32,706 bases of DNA from Candidatus Omnitrophota bacterium (GTDB lineage Bacteria > Omnitrophota > Gorgyraeia > Zapsychrales > Fredricksoniimonadaceae): assembly GCA_903861305.1 (NCBI GenBank), contig CAIOTT010000024.1:1-32706 (forward strand), read 5' to 3'. Below, piece by piece: positions 24,040 through 32,061 of the stretch. Under the pieces are notes generated by a model. That model did no database searches. It had not been told where the DNA came from and saw only the letters and a program-made list of their open reading frames with translations. The translations under genes were made by a program, and so were the position numbers. Within the stretch, counting starts at the first letter, position 1, and each line of letters opens with the position of its first letter.

Positions 24040-25601
24040 TCAAGAAAATGTTTTTATTGGGACTGCTTTGTTTTTTGACACTTCCGTGCCTGGCTTCAGC
24101 GTCAGTTGATAGTATCGCTTTGATCCCGATTCAGAACCACGGGCGTATCAAGCCGTTCTCGGCTTTTGCGCACGACACGCTGCAGTTCATTTCAGGGAAG
24201 GATACATGGCATGGCCAGAATGCCGCTGACTTCTTAATGAGCTTCCTCTCCCAACCCAGGGATATCCTCAAAATTCCTTTTATCCGTGTCGATCATCCGG
24301 CGCTCAAGAAATTGCTGAACATGTTGGAGGATGAGCATGCAGTTTCCGCCCAGCAGATCGAGGGGGCTTTGGCGCCGCTTGAAGCGATGGTGAAGTCTGC
24401 GTCGGATAAACGTGCCAGGGATGAACGGCCCTCCAGTGTTGAACAGCAGGCCGAGACCGTGTATCAGCGTTATGCGACGGTCACGCGCCTTTCTTCCGGA
24501 GAATTGATCACCGTTATGCCTTCCTCCGGCAAGGCGGCGTGGGGATCTCCTTATATGCTTAATTCGCCGCAGGCTGTCGCGTTCCAGCAGTTGGCCCGGG
24601 ATTACGCGGAGCATTCTTCAGAGCTTTCCGCGGATGTGACGCAATGGATCTCCAGTGTGAATGGCCGTCTTACGGCAGAGGAAAGCTCAAAGATCGGGCT
24701 GGAGGCGGGGTATACCGGCCTCAAGCCATTTTATCGCGCGGGGTTGTTTTATATCCTGGCGTTCATCCTTTTGTTGATCGCAAGGCCCCTGCTGCAGTTG
24801 CTGGGCAGCGTCGCGTTGACGGCCGGGTTTGTATTTCATACGGCGGGTCTGGTGCTGCGCGCTTTGATCCTGAGCCGGCCTCCGGTGGCCAATATGTACG
24901 AGACCATGATCTTCATGGATTGGGCGCTTGTACTGTGCGTTGGTCTTTACGCGATCTTTCAAAAGCGCAGGGCGTTCCTTTCGAGCGGGGCATTGGCCAG
25001 TGTGATGGTCATGCTTTACGCCAACCTTTTGCCTGTGGACCAGTCGCTTGATGTCCTGGCACCGGTCCTGCGCAGCAGTTACTGGCTGACCATCCATGTC
25101 ATCACGATCATGTTCAGTTACAGCCTTTTCACGCTGGCCATGGCAGTGTCGCACCGGCATTTGTTCCTTTCTTCTCTGGGAAGGTTCACCGCGGACGATG
25201 ATAAGGCTTCCGCTCACGTGATCTACCGGCTTTTGCAGGCGGGGTTGATCGCGCTGGGCGCCGGGACCATCCTTGGCGGTGTTTGGGCCAATGAAACGTG
25301 GGGAAGGTTCTGGGGCTGGGACCCCAAGGAAACCTGGGCGTTCATCACATTCCTGGGTTATATGGCCATCCTTCATTTGCGTTACAGCAAAAGGCTCGAC
25401 AATTTTGCGCTGGCTGTTGCCGGTGTCCTTGGTTTTCTTCTTGTGCTGATGACATGGTACGGGGTGAATTTTGTCCTGGGCCGGGGGCTTCACAGTTATG
25501 GCTCCGGATCAGGCGGAGCGGTATGGATCATCTGGTTCCTCGTCGTCGAGGCCGTGTTCCTGGCTTTTGTCGCTTTTAGGAAAAAAGCTGTAGAGAAATA
25601 A
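24036..25601 (+). CDS. resC: cytochrome c biogenesis protein ResC/CcsA with long periplasmic N-domain
   Basis: This is the second half of the System II synthetase. A signal-like helix (residues 4-22) is followed by a periplasmic domain of about 200 residues containing the IKPFSAFAHDTL segment seen in long CcsA proteins, then about eight membrane helices from residue 232. The heme-handling WWD signature appears as WGRFWGWDPKETW near 420-433. The flanking histidines are in the helices around HVITIMFSYSLF and AVSHRHLF, and in GLHSYGSGSGG near the end. It pairs with the upstream ResB through a four-base overlap. Heme delivery to secreted apocytochromes is established for the family. The N-terminal domain's own role is unknown. 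Confidence 0.93.
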   Translation: MIKKMFLLGLLCFLTLPCLASASVDSIALIPIQNHGRIKPFSAFAHDTLQFISGKDTWHGQNAADFLMSFLSQPRDILKIPFIRVDHPALKKLLNMLEDEHAVSAQQIEGALAPLEAMVKSASDKRARDERPSSVEQQAETVYQRYATVTRLSSGELITVMPSSGKAAWGSPYMLNSPQAVAFQQLARDYAEHSSELSADVTQWISSVNGRLTAEESSKIGLEAGYTGLKPFYRAGLFYILAFILLLIARPLLQLLGSVALTAGFVFHTAGLVLRALILSRPPVANMYETMIFMDWALVLCVGLYAIFQKRRAFLSSGALASVMVMLYANLLPVDQSLDVLAPVLRSSYWLTIHVITIMFSYSLFTLAMAVSHRHLFLSSLGRFTADDDKASAHVIYRLLQAGLIALGAGTILGGVWANETWGRFWGWDPKETWAFITFLGYMAILHLRYSKRLDNFALAVAGVLGFLLVLMTWYGVNFVLGRGLHSYGSGSGGAVWIIWFLVVEAVFLAFVAFRKKAVEK

Positions 25602-25623
25602 CAATCAATAAAAGGGGATAGTT

Positions 25624-25917
25624 ATGAAAACAACACGTCTGGGGATTTTTATTGGTTTTGCCGCGGCGGCGCTGTTCATCCTTGCTCCGCAGGCCCATGC
25701 TGACCTCAAGCAGATGAAGGCCTACAAGGAAGCGTACCCGGATTCGAAATTAAAGTGCGTTGATTGCCATGCGGACGCAAAACCGTCTAAGGATGACGGC
25801 CAGCATGAGCTCAACGATTATGGTAAGACGGTCAAGGCGCTGGTGAAGCCAGAGGTCGCCCCGACGGCCGATGAGTATAAAAAAGCGGGCAAGATCGAAG
25901 ATTTTACGAAGAAATAA
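25624..25917 (+). CDS. small periplasmic monoheme cytochrome c (paralogue B)
   Basis: This 97-residue exported protein (signal about 1-26, ending AHA) has one CVDCH motif near 41-45. It shares the KAYKEAYPD segment, the DGQHELNDYGK block and an IEDFTKK tail with the cytochrome at 16687-17004, showing a duplication within the locus. AGGGG six bases upstream supports the ATG. It lies between the cytochrome maturation genes and the MtrA-like gene, and ends 19 bases before the latter. A soluble shuttle delivering electrons to the MtrA-like outer-membrane conduit is a reasonable inference, with paralogue A serving the inner-membrane modules. Confidence 0.87.
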   Translation: MKTTRLGIFIGFAAAALFILAPQAHADLKQMKAYKEAYPDSKLKCVDCHADAKPSKDDGQHELNDYGKTVKALVKPEVAPTADEYKKAGKIEDFTKK

Positions 25918-25925
25918 TAATCCCC

Positions 25926-25932
25926 AAGGAGG
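25926..25932 (+). promoter_or_regulatory. ribosome-binding site favouring ATG 25937
   Basis: AAGGAGG is one base from ATG 25934 and four bases from the adjacent in-frame ATG 25937. The spacing favours the second. Confidence 0.6.
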
Positions 25933-25936
25933 CATG

Positions 25937-26734
25937 ATGAAGATCAAATATTTTATTATCAACGGGGCAAAGAAGGCGGCTTTCGGGTCGTTGATCTGCT
26001 TTGCGGCATTGTGTGCCTGGGGGGTGCCTTCAGCGCATGCACTGGTTACGGCAAAAGCGCCTGACCTTGCCAAGAAGAAGGCCACCTATGTCGGCCTGGA
26101 CACGTGCGTTACGTGCCATGAAAAGCAAGGCAGGGAGTTCAAGTTGTCCGCTCACGCCAGGATCTCTCCGGCTAAGGCCGAGGATGGGGTTCAGGGCTGC
26201 GAGGCGTGCCATGGACCGGGCAGCCTCCACGTGGATGCGGGCGGCGGCAAGGGTGTGGCCATCATTAACCCCAGGAAAGATCCGTCGACCTGTTTCGCCT
26301 GTCATATGGAAAAGAAAATGGAATTCCGTTTGCCGTACCATCATCCTGTGCTCGAAGGCAAGATGAGCTGCGCGGATTGCCACGAACTTCACGGGCCGGA
26401 TGCCAAGCCTTCGGCCACGTCGATGGAAGGTGTCAATGAGCTTTGCTTCAAGTGCCACAAGGATCAGCAGGGGCCGTTCGTGTTCGAGCATCCCGCGTTG
26501 CGTGAAGGATGCACAACCTGCCATAAGGTTCATGGGTCCATGGCTGAGAAAATGCTGCAGTCCAGGACGTTCAACCTGTGTTTGAAATGCCATACCCAGG
26601 CGAACTTTCCGATGATCAACAGGACTAATCACAGCACGTCATCAACCAGTTCAAATATGATCCGCGGTGTAGCCTGCTGGGGTTGCCATACCAAGCCGCA
26701 CGGGTCCAACTTTGACAAAGCACTTGAGTATTAA
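25937..26734 (+). CDS. octaheme MtrA/DmsE-like periplasmic cytochrome c
   Basis: The 265-residue protein has a signal peptide (about 1-35, ending SAHA) and eight CXXCH motifs at 57, 88, 119, 145, 170, 192, 215 and 247. Family-like features of the DmsE/MtrA/PioA group are the opening YVGLDTCVTCH, GCEACHGPGSLHVDAGGGK near 87-105, HHPVLEGK near 135-142, and GPFVFEHPALREGCTTCH near 179-196. Relatives normally have ten hemes and over 300 residues, so two hemes appear to be missing between the third and fourth motifs here. MtrA-type proteins sit inside an MtrB-type barrel and carry electrons across the outer membrane, and the barrel gene follows after 15 bases. Function as an outer-membrane electron wire is inferred from this pairing. 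Confidence 0.88.
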   Translation: MKIKYFIINGAKKAAFGSLICFAALCAWGVPSAHALVTAKAPDLAKKKATYVGLDTCVTCHEKQGREFKLSAHARISPAKAEDGVQGCEACHGPGSLHVDAGGGKGVAIINPRKDPSTCFACHMEKKMEFRLPYHHPVLEGKMSCADCHELHGPDAKPSATSMEGVNELCFKCHKDQQGPFVFEHPALREGCTTCHKVHGSMAEKMLQSRTFNLCLKCHTQANFPMINRTNHSTSSTSSNMIRGVACWGCHTKPHGSNFDKALEY

Positions 26735-26749
26735 TAAAGGAGACGGCAC

Positions 26750-28801
26750 ATGAAATGGCGCTATTTTATATTATCGAGCATCATCTGTGGGACTTGGGCA
26801 GGATCGGTCTTTGCCCAGGGGACCACTGTTTCTTTGGCTCTGACGCCGATACAGACCGCCTTTGTTAAAGGTGATGTGTCGAGGTTCCGCATGATGAATT
26901 GGACCAAGGATGGTTCCCAGTCCGGTGTCAGGGAGCTCCTTCTTGATACCAAGGTGGGGAAAGATGTGAAAGTGTCATTTGAAGGCAACGGCATGTTCGG
27001 TGATACAGATTATAAAGGCGGCATGCTGGTGACGAAGGATGATCTGGGCTACGTTAAGCTCAACTACGATTCATTCCGCAAGTATTATGATAACAAGGGT
27101 GGCTATTATCCCAAGTTCACTTCCAGCGGCATGGCGTTACAAACGCTGGGGCAGGACCTGGCCCTTGACATCGGGCACTTTGCTCTAGAAATTGGAAAGG
27201 GGACTCCCGAGGATTCCAATTTCAGCATCGGGTATGAGCGCGGGACCAAGAAAGGCATCAAAGACAGCACCACCTGGAGCTATGTCAAGGATTACGCTTT
27301 GGGCACGAATACGACTATCGACCGCAGGAAGATATCCCCTGCGTCTATCGCCAAGGATGAGACCACGGACACGCTGACGGCCAAGGGCAAGGTGGAAGTG
27401 GCCGGCTTCACGGTCAAAGGTGAACAGAAGTATGTCTTCTTCAAGGGCAATAACCTGCGTGATACGTCGACATATGGCAGCACGAATGTGCAGGCAGACA
27501 ACATTCAAACCCTGCAGAGGGAGATCCCCCAGACCAAAGAGTTGACGTCTTCTGTGAGGGCAGAACGCTGGACACTGAACGATAAAACATATATTTCCTT
27601 CGGGTACAATTATGGGCATTTGCGCAATTCCATGCTCAGGTCAGACAGGGATTATATGAGCAATGTTCTTTATGCTGCCGGGACTTTCAGAGACGGCATT
27701 GCCCAGAACCTCCTGGATACCCATACACTGGCCGGGCAGGTGCTGACCAACCTGACGGATAAACTCACCTTTATTTCCAGGTTCAAGGGTGAACTGGCGA
27801 CAACTCACAGCAACGCCACAGAATACACGCTCAATGTTGCCGGAGACAGGACTGCCATTACGGATAGTATTAATAAGAATCAGCTTGGGAGTACTGCGGA
27901 AAGTTTCTCATTAAGGTATAACGGTCTGTCCAAGACCAGCCTTTATGCGGATATTGACCTGAAACAGGAACGCAATTGGCAGTATCTCCAGCAGTCGACC
28001 AATTACACCAATCTTATTAACAAAGCTCCGGAAGGTAAAGGGACCGTCGGCATTCGGATATCACCTACGAACAAGGTGACGTGGACCTCAGAAGCCAGTT
28101 ACGGCAAGAAAACGGACAAGCTGGACAAGGGGTCTTATTCATACGAGACCTCCCTGGGGTCGGCGTCAGGGTTTATCCGCAAGTTAACGACGGTCTCGGA
28201 TGACCTTTCCACGCGTTTGGCCGTTAAGCCGGTCAAATGGCTGGAGAATTCTTTCAAGGTCAAGACATCGACCAATGTTTACCATATGGCATCAACAACC
28301 GCGACAAATGCCTACCTGACGGCAGGTTATGATGAAACAACCATTCCGACCAAGGAGAACGACTTTATCTACGATGTCGTTTTGATGCCGACGGACGCGC
28401 TGATGTTCGACGTGTCCTACGGGCTGCAATTGTCCAAGGTAGGCGGACCCAGCATCGCCAATACCGGGACACCGCCGGCATACACGGCCAATGTTTACAC
28501 ATGGGCCTTGAATTCCAGCTATGCGCCGACGGAGAAGCTCAGTTTCTTCAATTCGTTCGAATATTCCCGTTCAAGGAATTCGACGAATGCGGACGGCAGC
28601 AACTATACCTCGACCGGGACCACGCTGTGGGGGCCGGACCAGGAATGGTACAATATTGACACCGGGATCAAATGGTCGTTGAAGAAAGACCTGACCATTG
28701 AACCTCATTATGCCTACTCAGCGTTCAGGTCATATGAGGGGATGGAGATAGGCAATTACAGTGCCAATATTGTCTGGCTTGATGTGGACATGAAGTTCTA
28801 A
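26750..28801 (+). CDS. MtrB/PioB-like outer-membrane beta-barrel
   Basis: This 683-residue protein has a signal peptide (about 1-22, ending VFAQ) and then almost entirely alternating polar/hydrophobic strands rich in Tyr, Ser, Thr and Asn, ending in Phe (DVDMKF), the usual C-terminal signal for barrel insertion. Its length matches MtrB (about 697), which has 26 strands. Pairing with the MtrA-like cytochrome gene directly upstream supports an MtrAB-type porin-cytochrome conduit. The mature sequence contains no cysteine, so the CXXC of Shewanella MtrB is absent, as in some PioB relatives. AAAGGAG lies seven bases before the ATG. Barrel identity is seen in the sequence; the electron-conduit role is inferred from context. 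Confidence 0.8.
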   Translation: MKWRYFILSSIICGTWAGSVFAQGTTVSLALTPIQTAFVKGDVSRFRMMNWTKDGSQSGVRELLLDTKVGKDVKVSFEGNGMFGDTDYKGGMLVTKDDLGYVKLNYDSFRKYYDNKGGYYPKFTSSGMALQTLGQDLALDIGHFALEIGKGTPEDSNFSIGYERGTKKGIKDSTTWSYVKDYALGTNTTIDRRKISPASIAKDETTDTLTAKGKVEVAGFTVKGEQKYVFFKGNNLRDTSTYGSTNVQADNIQTLQREIPQTKELTSSVRAERWTLNDKTYISFGYNYGHLRNSMLRSDRDYMSNVLYAAGTFRDGIAQNLLDTHTLAGQVLTNLTDKLTFISRFKGELATTHSNATEYTLNVAGDRTAITDSINKNQLGSTAESFSLRYNGLSKTSLYADIDLKQERNWQYLQQSTNYTNLINKAPEGKGTVGIRISPTNKVTWTSEASYGKKTDKLDKGSYSYETSLGSASGFIRKLTTVSDDLSTRLAVKPVKWLENSFKVKTSTNVYHMASTTATNAYLTAGYDETTIPTKENDFIYDVVLMPTDALMFDVSYGLQLSKVGGPSIANTGTPPAYTANVYTWALNSSYAPTEKLSFFNSFEYSRSRNSTNADGSNYTSTGTTLWGPDQEWYNIDTGIKWSLKKDLTIEPHYAYSAFRSYEGMEIGNYSANIVWLDVDMKF

Positions 28802-28824
28802 GGAATGAAGCGCATGGATGCTCC

Positions 28825-28861
28825 AAAGGTCCCCGGTCAAAAAGCCGGGGACCTTTGTTTT
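28825..28861 (+). terminator. intrinsic transcription terminator
   Basis: A perfect 12-bp stem, AAAGGTCCCCGG at 28825-28836 and CCGGGGACCTTT at 28845-28856, with an eight-base loop, is followed by GTTTT. It ends the transcript carrying the MtrA/MtrB-like genes. Confidence 0.9.
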
Positions 28862-28887
28862 ACAGCTGATCTTTTTTGTGATATTCT
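28859..28887 (+). promoter_or_regulatory. candidate promoter of the tetrapyrrole operon
   Basis: TTTACA at 28859-28864 (5 of 6) and TATTCT at 28882-28887 (4 of 6) are 17 bases apart and begin right at the terminator T-run. Transcription would start near 28894, about 18 bases before the ATG at 28912, where no Shine-Dalgarno is visible. Confidence 0.45.
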
Positions 28888-28911
28888 GGATGACTTCAAC
28901 ACACAAAATTT

Positions 28912-29553
28912 ATGATAAAACAGAAAATATATTATCCTGTTAACCTGGACCTTAATGGCAAACAATGCCTCGTGATCGGCGGCGGGCAGGTGGCCAGCCG
29001 CAAGGTCAAGGCTCTTCTTGATTTTGGTGCTGAAGTCACGGTGTTAAGTCCTGCCGTGGATAAGGCCATGGACGTCTTCCGCAGGTCAAAACGATTTAAG
29101 GTCATTAACGGGAAATATCACAAGAAATACCTTAAGGATGTCTTTCTTGTTATTGCCGCGACCGACGATCCAAAAGTGAACACGCTGGTCGCCTGCCACA
29201 CGGCGCAAAAGAATATCCTTGTCAATGTGGTGGATGTTCCCGAACTTTGCAATTTCATTGTTCCCTCGATCGTCCGGCGCGGGCCTTTGGTGATGGGCAT
29301 ATCTACAAGCGGCCACAGCCCCATGTTCGCCCAGAAACTCCGCCATAAATGCGGGCCGTGCGTGAACCAGTATGGCCTGTTCATCAAAATGCTGGGACAG
29401 GCCAGGGGCACGGTGAAGGCCCGCTTTGCAACCATGAAGGCCCGCAAGGCCATTTATCGCAAGATCCTTGCCTCACCTGTACTTGGACTTTTGAAGAAAA
29501 ATCAGGTCAATAAAGCCAAAGAGCTGATGCAGCGGATCATCGCGAAAGGATGA
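28912..29553 (+). CDS. sirC: precorrin-2 dehydrogenase / siroheme synthase N-terminal domain (CysG-N, SirC/Met8 type)
   Basis: This enzyme oxidises precorrin-2 to sirohydrochlorin with NAD, and in some members also inserts iron to make siroheme. The 213 residues contain the NAD-binding VIGGGQVASRK at 21-31 and AATDDP at 82-87, with the aspartate expected for dehydrogenase/chelatase activity (D85 or D86), followed by PSIVRRGPLVMGISTSGHSP typical of CysG-N. Unlike E. coli CysG it is separate from the methyltransferase, which here is fused to HemD two genes on. It is the first gene after the terminator and its stop overlaps hemC (ATGA). Which of the two activities it has cannot be told. Confidence 0.92.
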   Translation: MIKQKIYYPVNLDLNGKQCLVIGGGQVASRKVKALLDFGAEVTVLSPAVDKAMDVFRRSKRFKVINGKYHKKYLKDVFLVIAATDDPKVNTLVACHTAQKNILVNVVDVPELCNFIVPSIVRRGPLVMGISTSGHSPMFAQKLRHKCGPCVNQYGLFIKMLGQARGTVKARFATMKARKAIYRKILASPVLGLLKKNQVNKAKELMQRIIAKG

Positions 29554-30512
29554 AGGTCCCGTCGATGCGTGAAACAACGATCATTGTGGGTGCCCGCAAG
29601 AGCCAGCTTTCCCTCACACAGACCAACCAGGTCATTGCCTTTTTGAAGAGAGCCTTTCCCGACTTTATATTTGAACTTAGAACCATTTCTACCGCCGGTG
29701 ACCGCAGCATGGACCATGCGGCGCTGTTCAACCACCAGGGGATCTTCGTCAAGGAGATCGAAGAGGCGTTGCTAAAAGGAGAGGTCGATCTTGGCATCCA
29801 CAGCCTCAAGGACATGCCCTGCGATATCCAAAGCGGCCTTGAACTGGGAGCGGTGGGTGAACGGGAAGATCCGCGGGACGCTTTTTTGACCACATCCGGT
29901 GTCACCTTCAAGGAGCTTCATGCCGGTGCCAGGATCGGCACCAGCAGTGTCCGCCGCCGGGCCCAGGTGCTTTTTACCAGGCCAGATCTCGGCATTTCGG
30001 AAATGCGGGGGAATGTGGATACGCGCTTGCGCAAACTTCGCGCAGGAGAGGTGGATGCGCTCATCATTGCCTCTGCCGGGGTCGTTCGCCTGGGCCAGGA
30101 AGCGCTTATCACCGAGCGCATGCCGGTCGAAGTCATGCTGCCGGCACCGTGCCAGGGGGCACTCGGCCTTGAGATCCGCAACGGCGATGGCCGTTTGGCC
30201 GCTATTGTCAAAAAGTTTGACCACGCTTTGACCAGGGCCGCTGTCACGGCGGAAAGATCATTCTTGAAAAATCTGGGCGGCGGGTGTAGTCTTCCTGTCG
30301 GCGCTTTGGCCCATGTTAACAGCGACGTTCTGACATTGACCGGCCAGGTCGTTGATCCCGACGGTAAAAGACAGGTAAAACGGGTGTTGAACGGTCCGGT
30401 GGAGGATGCCGCGGCTATCGGGAAAAGACTCGCTTTGGATCTGTTGAGTTCGGACGGTGCGTGGATCCGTGTCGCGTTGAAGAGCCCGTTCCCTAAAAGG
30501 ATGGAAGGCTGA
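29550..30512 (+). CDS. hemC: porphobilinogen deaminase (hydroxymethylbilane synthase)
   Basis: HemC joins four porphobilinogen units into hydroxymethylbilane using a covalent dipyrromethane cofactor. Family features are GARKSQLSLTQTNQV at 14-28, HSLKDMP with catalytic Asp88, GTSSVRRRAQ at 130-139 and the cofactor-attachment Cys246 in LGGGCSLPVG. The length of 320 residues is normal. The ATG at 29550 overlaps the previous stop; an in-frame ATG at 29565 is also usable and removes five non-conserved residues. It lies between the precorrin-2 dehydrogenase and the CobA-HemD fusion, consistent with flux from porphobilinogen to siroheme. Confidence 0.97.
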   Translation: MKVPSMRETTIIVGARKSQLSLTQTNQVIAFLKRAFPDFIFELRTISTAGDRSMDHAALFNHQGIFVKEIEEALLKGEVDLGIHSLKDMPCDIQSGLELGAVGEREDPRDAFLTTSGVTFKELHAGARIGTSSVRRRAQVLFTRPDLGISEMRGNVDTRLRKLRAGEVDALIIASAGVVRLGQEALITERMPVEVMLPAPCQGALGLEIRNGDGRLAAIVKKFDHALTRAAVTAERSFLKNLGGGCSLPVGALAHVNSDVLTLTGQVVDPDGKRQVKRVLNGPVEDAAAIGKRLALDLLSSDGAWIRVALKSPFPKRMEG

Positions 30513-30516
30513 TCTT

Positions 30517-32061
30517 ATGAGACCTGGAAAAGTTTATCTGGTGGGTGCCGGGCCGGGCGATATCGGGCTGGCCACATTGAAAGCGGTCCACTGCCTGCAG
30601 ATCGCCGATGTTATCGTCTATGACCAGCTCGCCAATCCTGAACTATTATCGTTCGCCAGTAAGGGCGCTGAACTTGTTTTTGCAGGCAAGTATGCCAGCA
30701 ACCATGTCCTTTTTCAGGATGAGATCAATCGTCTTATCCTTCAGAGGGCCCGGCAGGGCAAGATCGTTGTTCGCCTGAAGGGCGGCGATCCGCTGCTGTT
30801 TGGCCGTGGTGCTGAAGAGGCTCTTGTTCTGGCGAAAGCGAAGGTGGCGTTCGAAGTGGTGCCGGGGGTGAGTTCCGCGTATTCTGTGCCGGCTTACGCA
30901 GGCATCCCGGTGACGTACCGCAATATTTCTTCACGCCTCAACATTGTGACCGGCCATGAGACGCCTGACAAGGGCAAGGCCACGATCCCGTGGAAGAAGT
31001 TGCTGGATAAGAATGCCACCCTTGTTGTCCTGATGGGCTTTGGGAACCTTGAGAAGATCGTCCGTGAGGTCGGTATTTCGGCTGAGGCGTTGGCGACACC
31101 TGTGGCGGTGATCAGCAACGGCACCCGGTTCAACCAGCTGGTCGTGACGGGAAAATTGTCGAACATTGTCAGCAAGGTCAAGGCGTCGGGCATGAAGCCG
31201 CCGGCCATTATTGTGATAGGACAGGTGGTCGCATTGCGCCAGAAGCTTGACTGGTTCAAGCCCGTGCTGCCGTTGCAGGGGAAGAATATCCTGGTGACGC
31301 GGCCTGAACATCAGGCAAGTGCCTTGACGGAGTTACTGGAGCGTTATGGCGCCCATGTCGAGGCCGTGCCGCTGATCAGGGTCGTCCCTTCGGATGACAC
31401 GACCCGCATCAAGGCGGTGCTCAAGGGTTTTTCTGACTACGCCTGGATCATTTTTACCAGTGCTAACGGGGTTGATATTTTCCTCAAGATGTACCGCGCC
31501 GGTAAATATGATAAAGCCGAATTGAAGCGCAAGAAATTCGCCGCGATAGGACAGAAGACCGCTGATCAGCTTGAAAAGAACGGGTTACCGGTGTCCCTTG
31601 TGCCGAAAGATTTTGTGCAGGAAGCGCTGGCGGACGTCATCATCAAGGGCGTTGCCAGGAAATCGTCCCGGATCCTTTTGGTCCACGCGGCCGGAAGCCG
31701 CCCGGTGCTCGAACAGCGCCTGAAAAGTTCAGGTATCCAGCTCGATACGTTGGACCTTTACAGGGCCGAACCTTTGACAAAGAACCATGATCGTGTCAGA
31801 GAGTTATTTGCTCAGGGCAAGGTCGATGCCGTGATGCTCACCAGTTCTTCCTGCGTTGATAGTTTTACCAGTATTTTCAGTAAGGAAAAGCTCAAGCAAC
31901 TGACTAAGAAGACTGTGGTCGCCGCGATCGGTCCGATCAGTGCGGCGAGCGCCCGCAAGGCAGGTCTTGACGTTACCGTTGAAAGCCGTGAGTACACCAT
32001 CGAAGGTGTTACGAACGCTCTTGTTGAACATTATCTTGGGTCCCAAGGAGAGAAGGCATGA
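30517..32061 (+). CDS. cobA-hemD: fused uroporphyrinogen-III C-methyltransferase / uroporphyrinogen-III synthase
   Basis: This 514-residue fusion makes uroporphyrinogen III from hydroxymethylbilane (HemD half) and methylates it twice with SAM to precorrin-2 (CobA half). Residues 1-245 are the methyltransferase, with VYLVGAGPGD at 6-15, VRLKGGDPLLFGRG at 85-98 and VVPGVSSAYSVPAYAGIPVT near 114-133. Residues about 252-510 are HemD, starting GKNILVTRP at 255-263, with FTSANGVDIF and LTSSSCVDSF later. The fusion is common in anaerobes. It follows hemC by four bases and overlaps the next gene (ATGA). Together with the first gene of this operon it completes the route to sirohydrochlorin. Confidence 0.95.
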   Translation: MRPGKVYLVGAGPGDIGLATLKAVHCLQIADVIVYDQLANPELLSFASKGAELVFAGKYASNHVLFQDEINRLILQRARQGKIVVRLKGGDPLLFGRGAEEALVLAKAKVAFEVVPGVSSAYSVPAYAGIPVTYRNISSRLNIVTGHETPDKGKATIPWKKLLDKNATLVVLMGFGNLEKIVREVGISAEALATPVAVISNGTRFNQLVVTGKLSNIVSKVKASGMKPPAIIVIGQVVALRQKLDWFKPVLPLQGKNILVTRPEHQASALTELLERYGAHVEAVPLIRVVPSDDTTRIKAVLKGFSDYAWIIFTSANGVDIFLKMYRAGKYDKAELKRKKFAAIGQKTADQLEKNGLPVSLVPKDFVQEALADVIIKGVARKSSRILLVHAAGSRPVLEQRLKSSGIQLDTLDLYRAEPLTKNHDRVRELFAQGKVDAVMLTSSSCVDSFTSIFSKEKLKQLTKKTVVAAIGPISAASARKAGLDVTVESREYTIEGVTNALVEHYLGSQGEKA

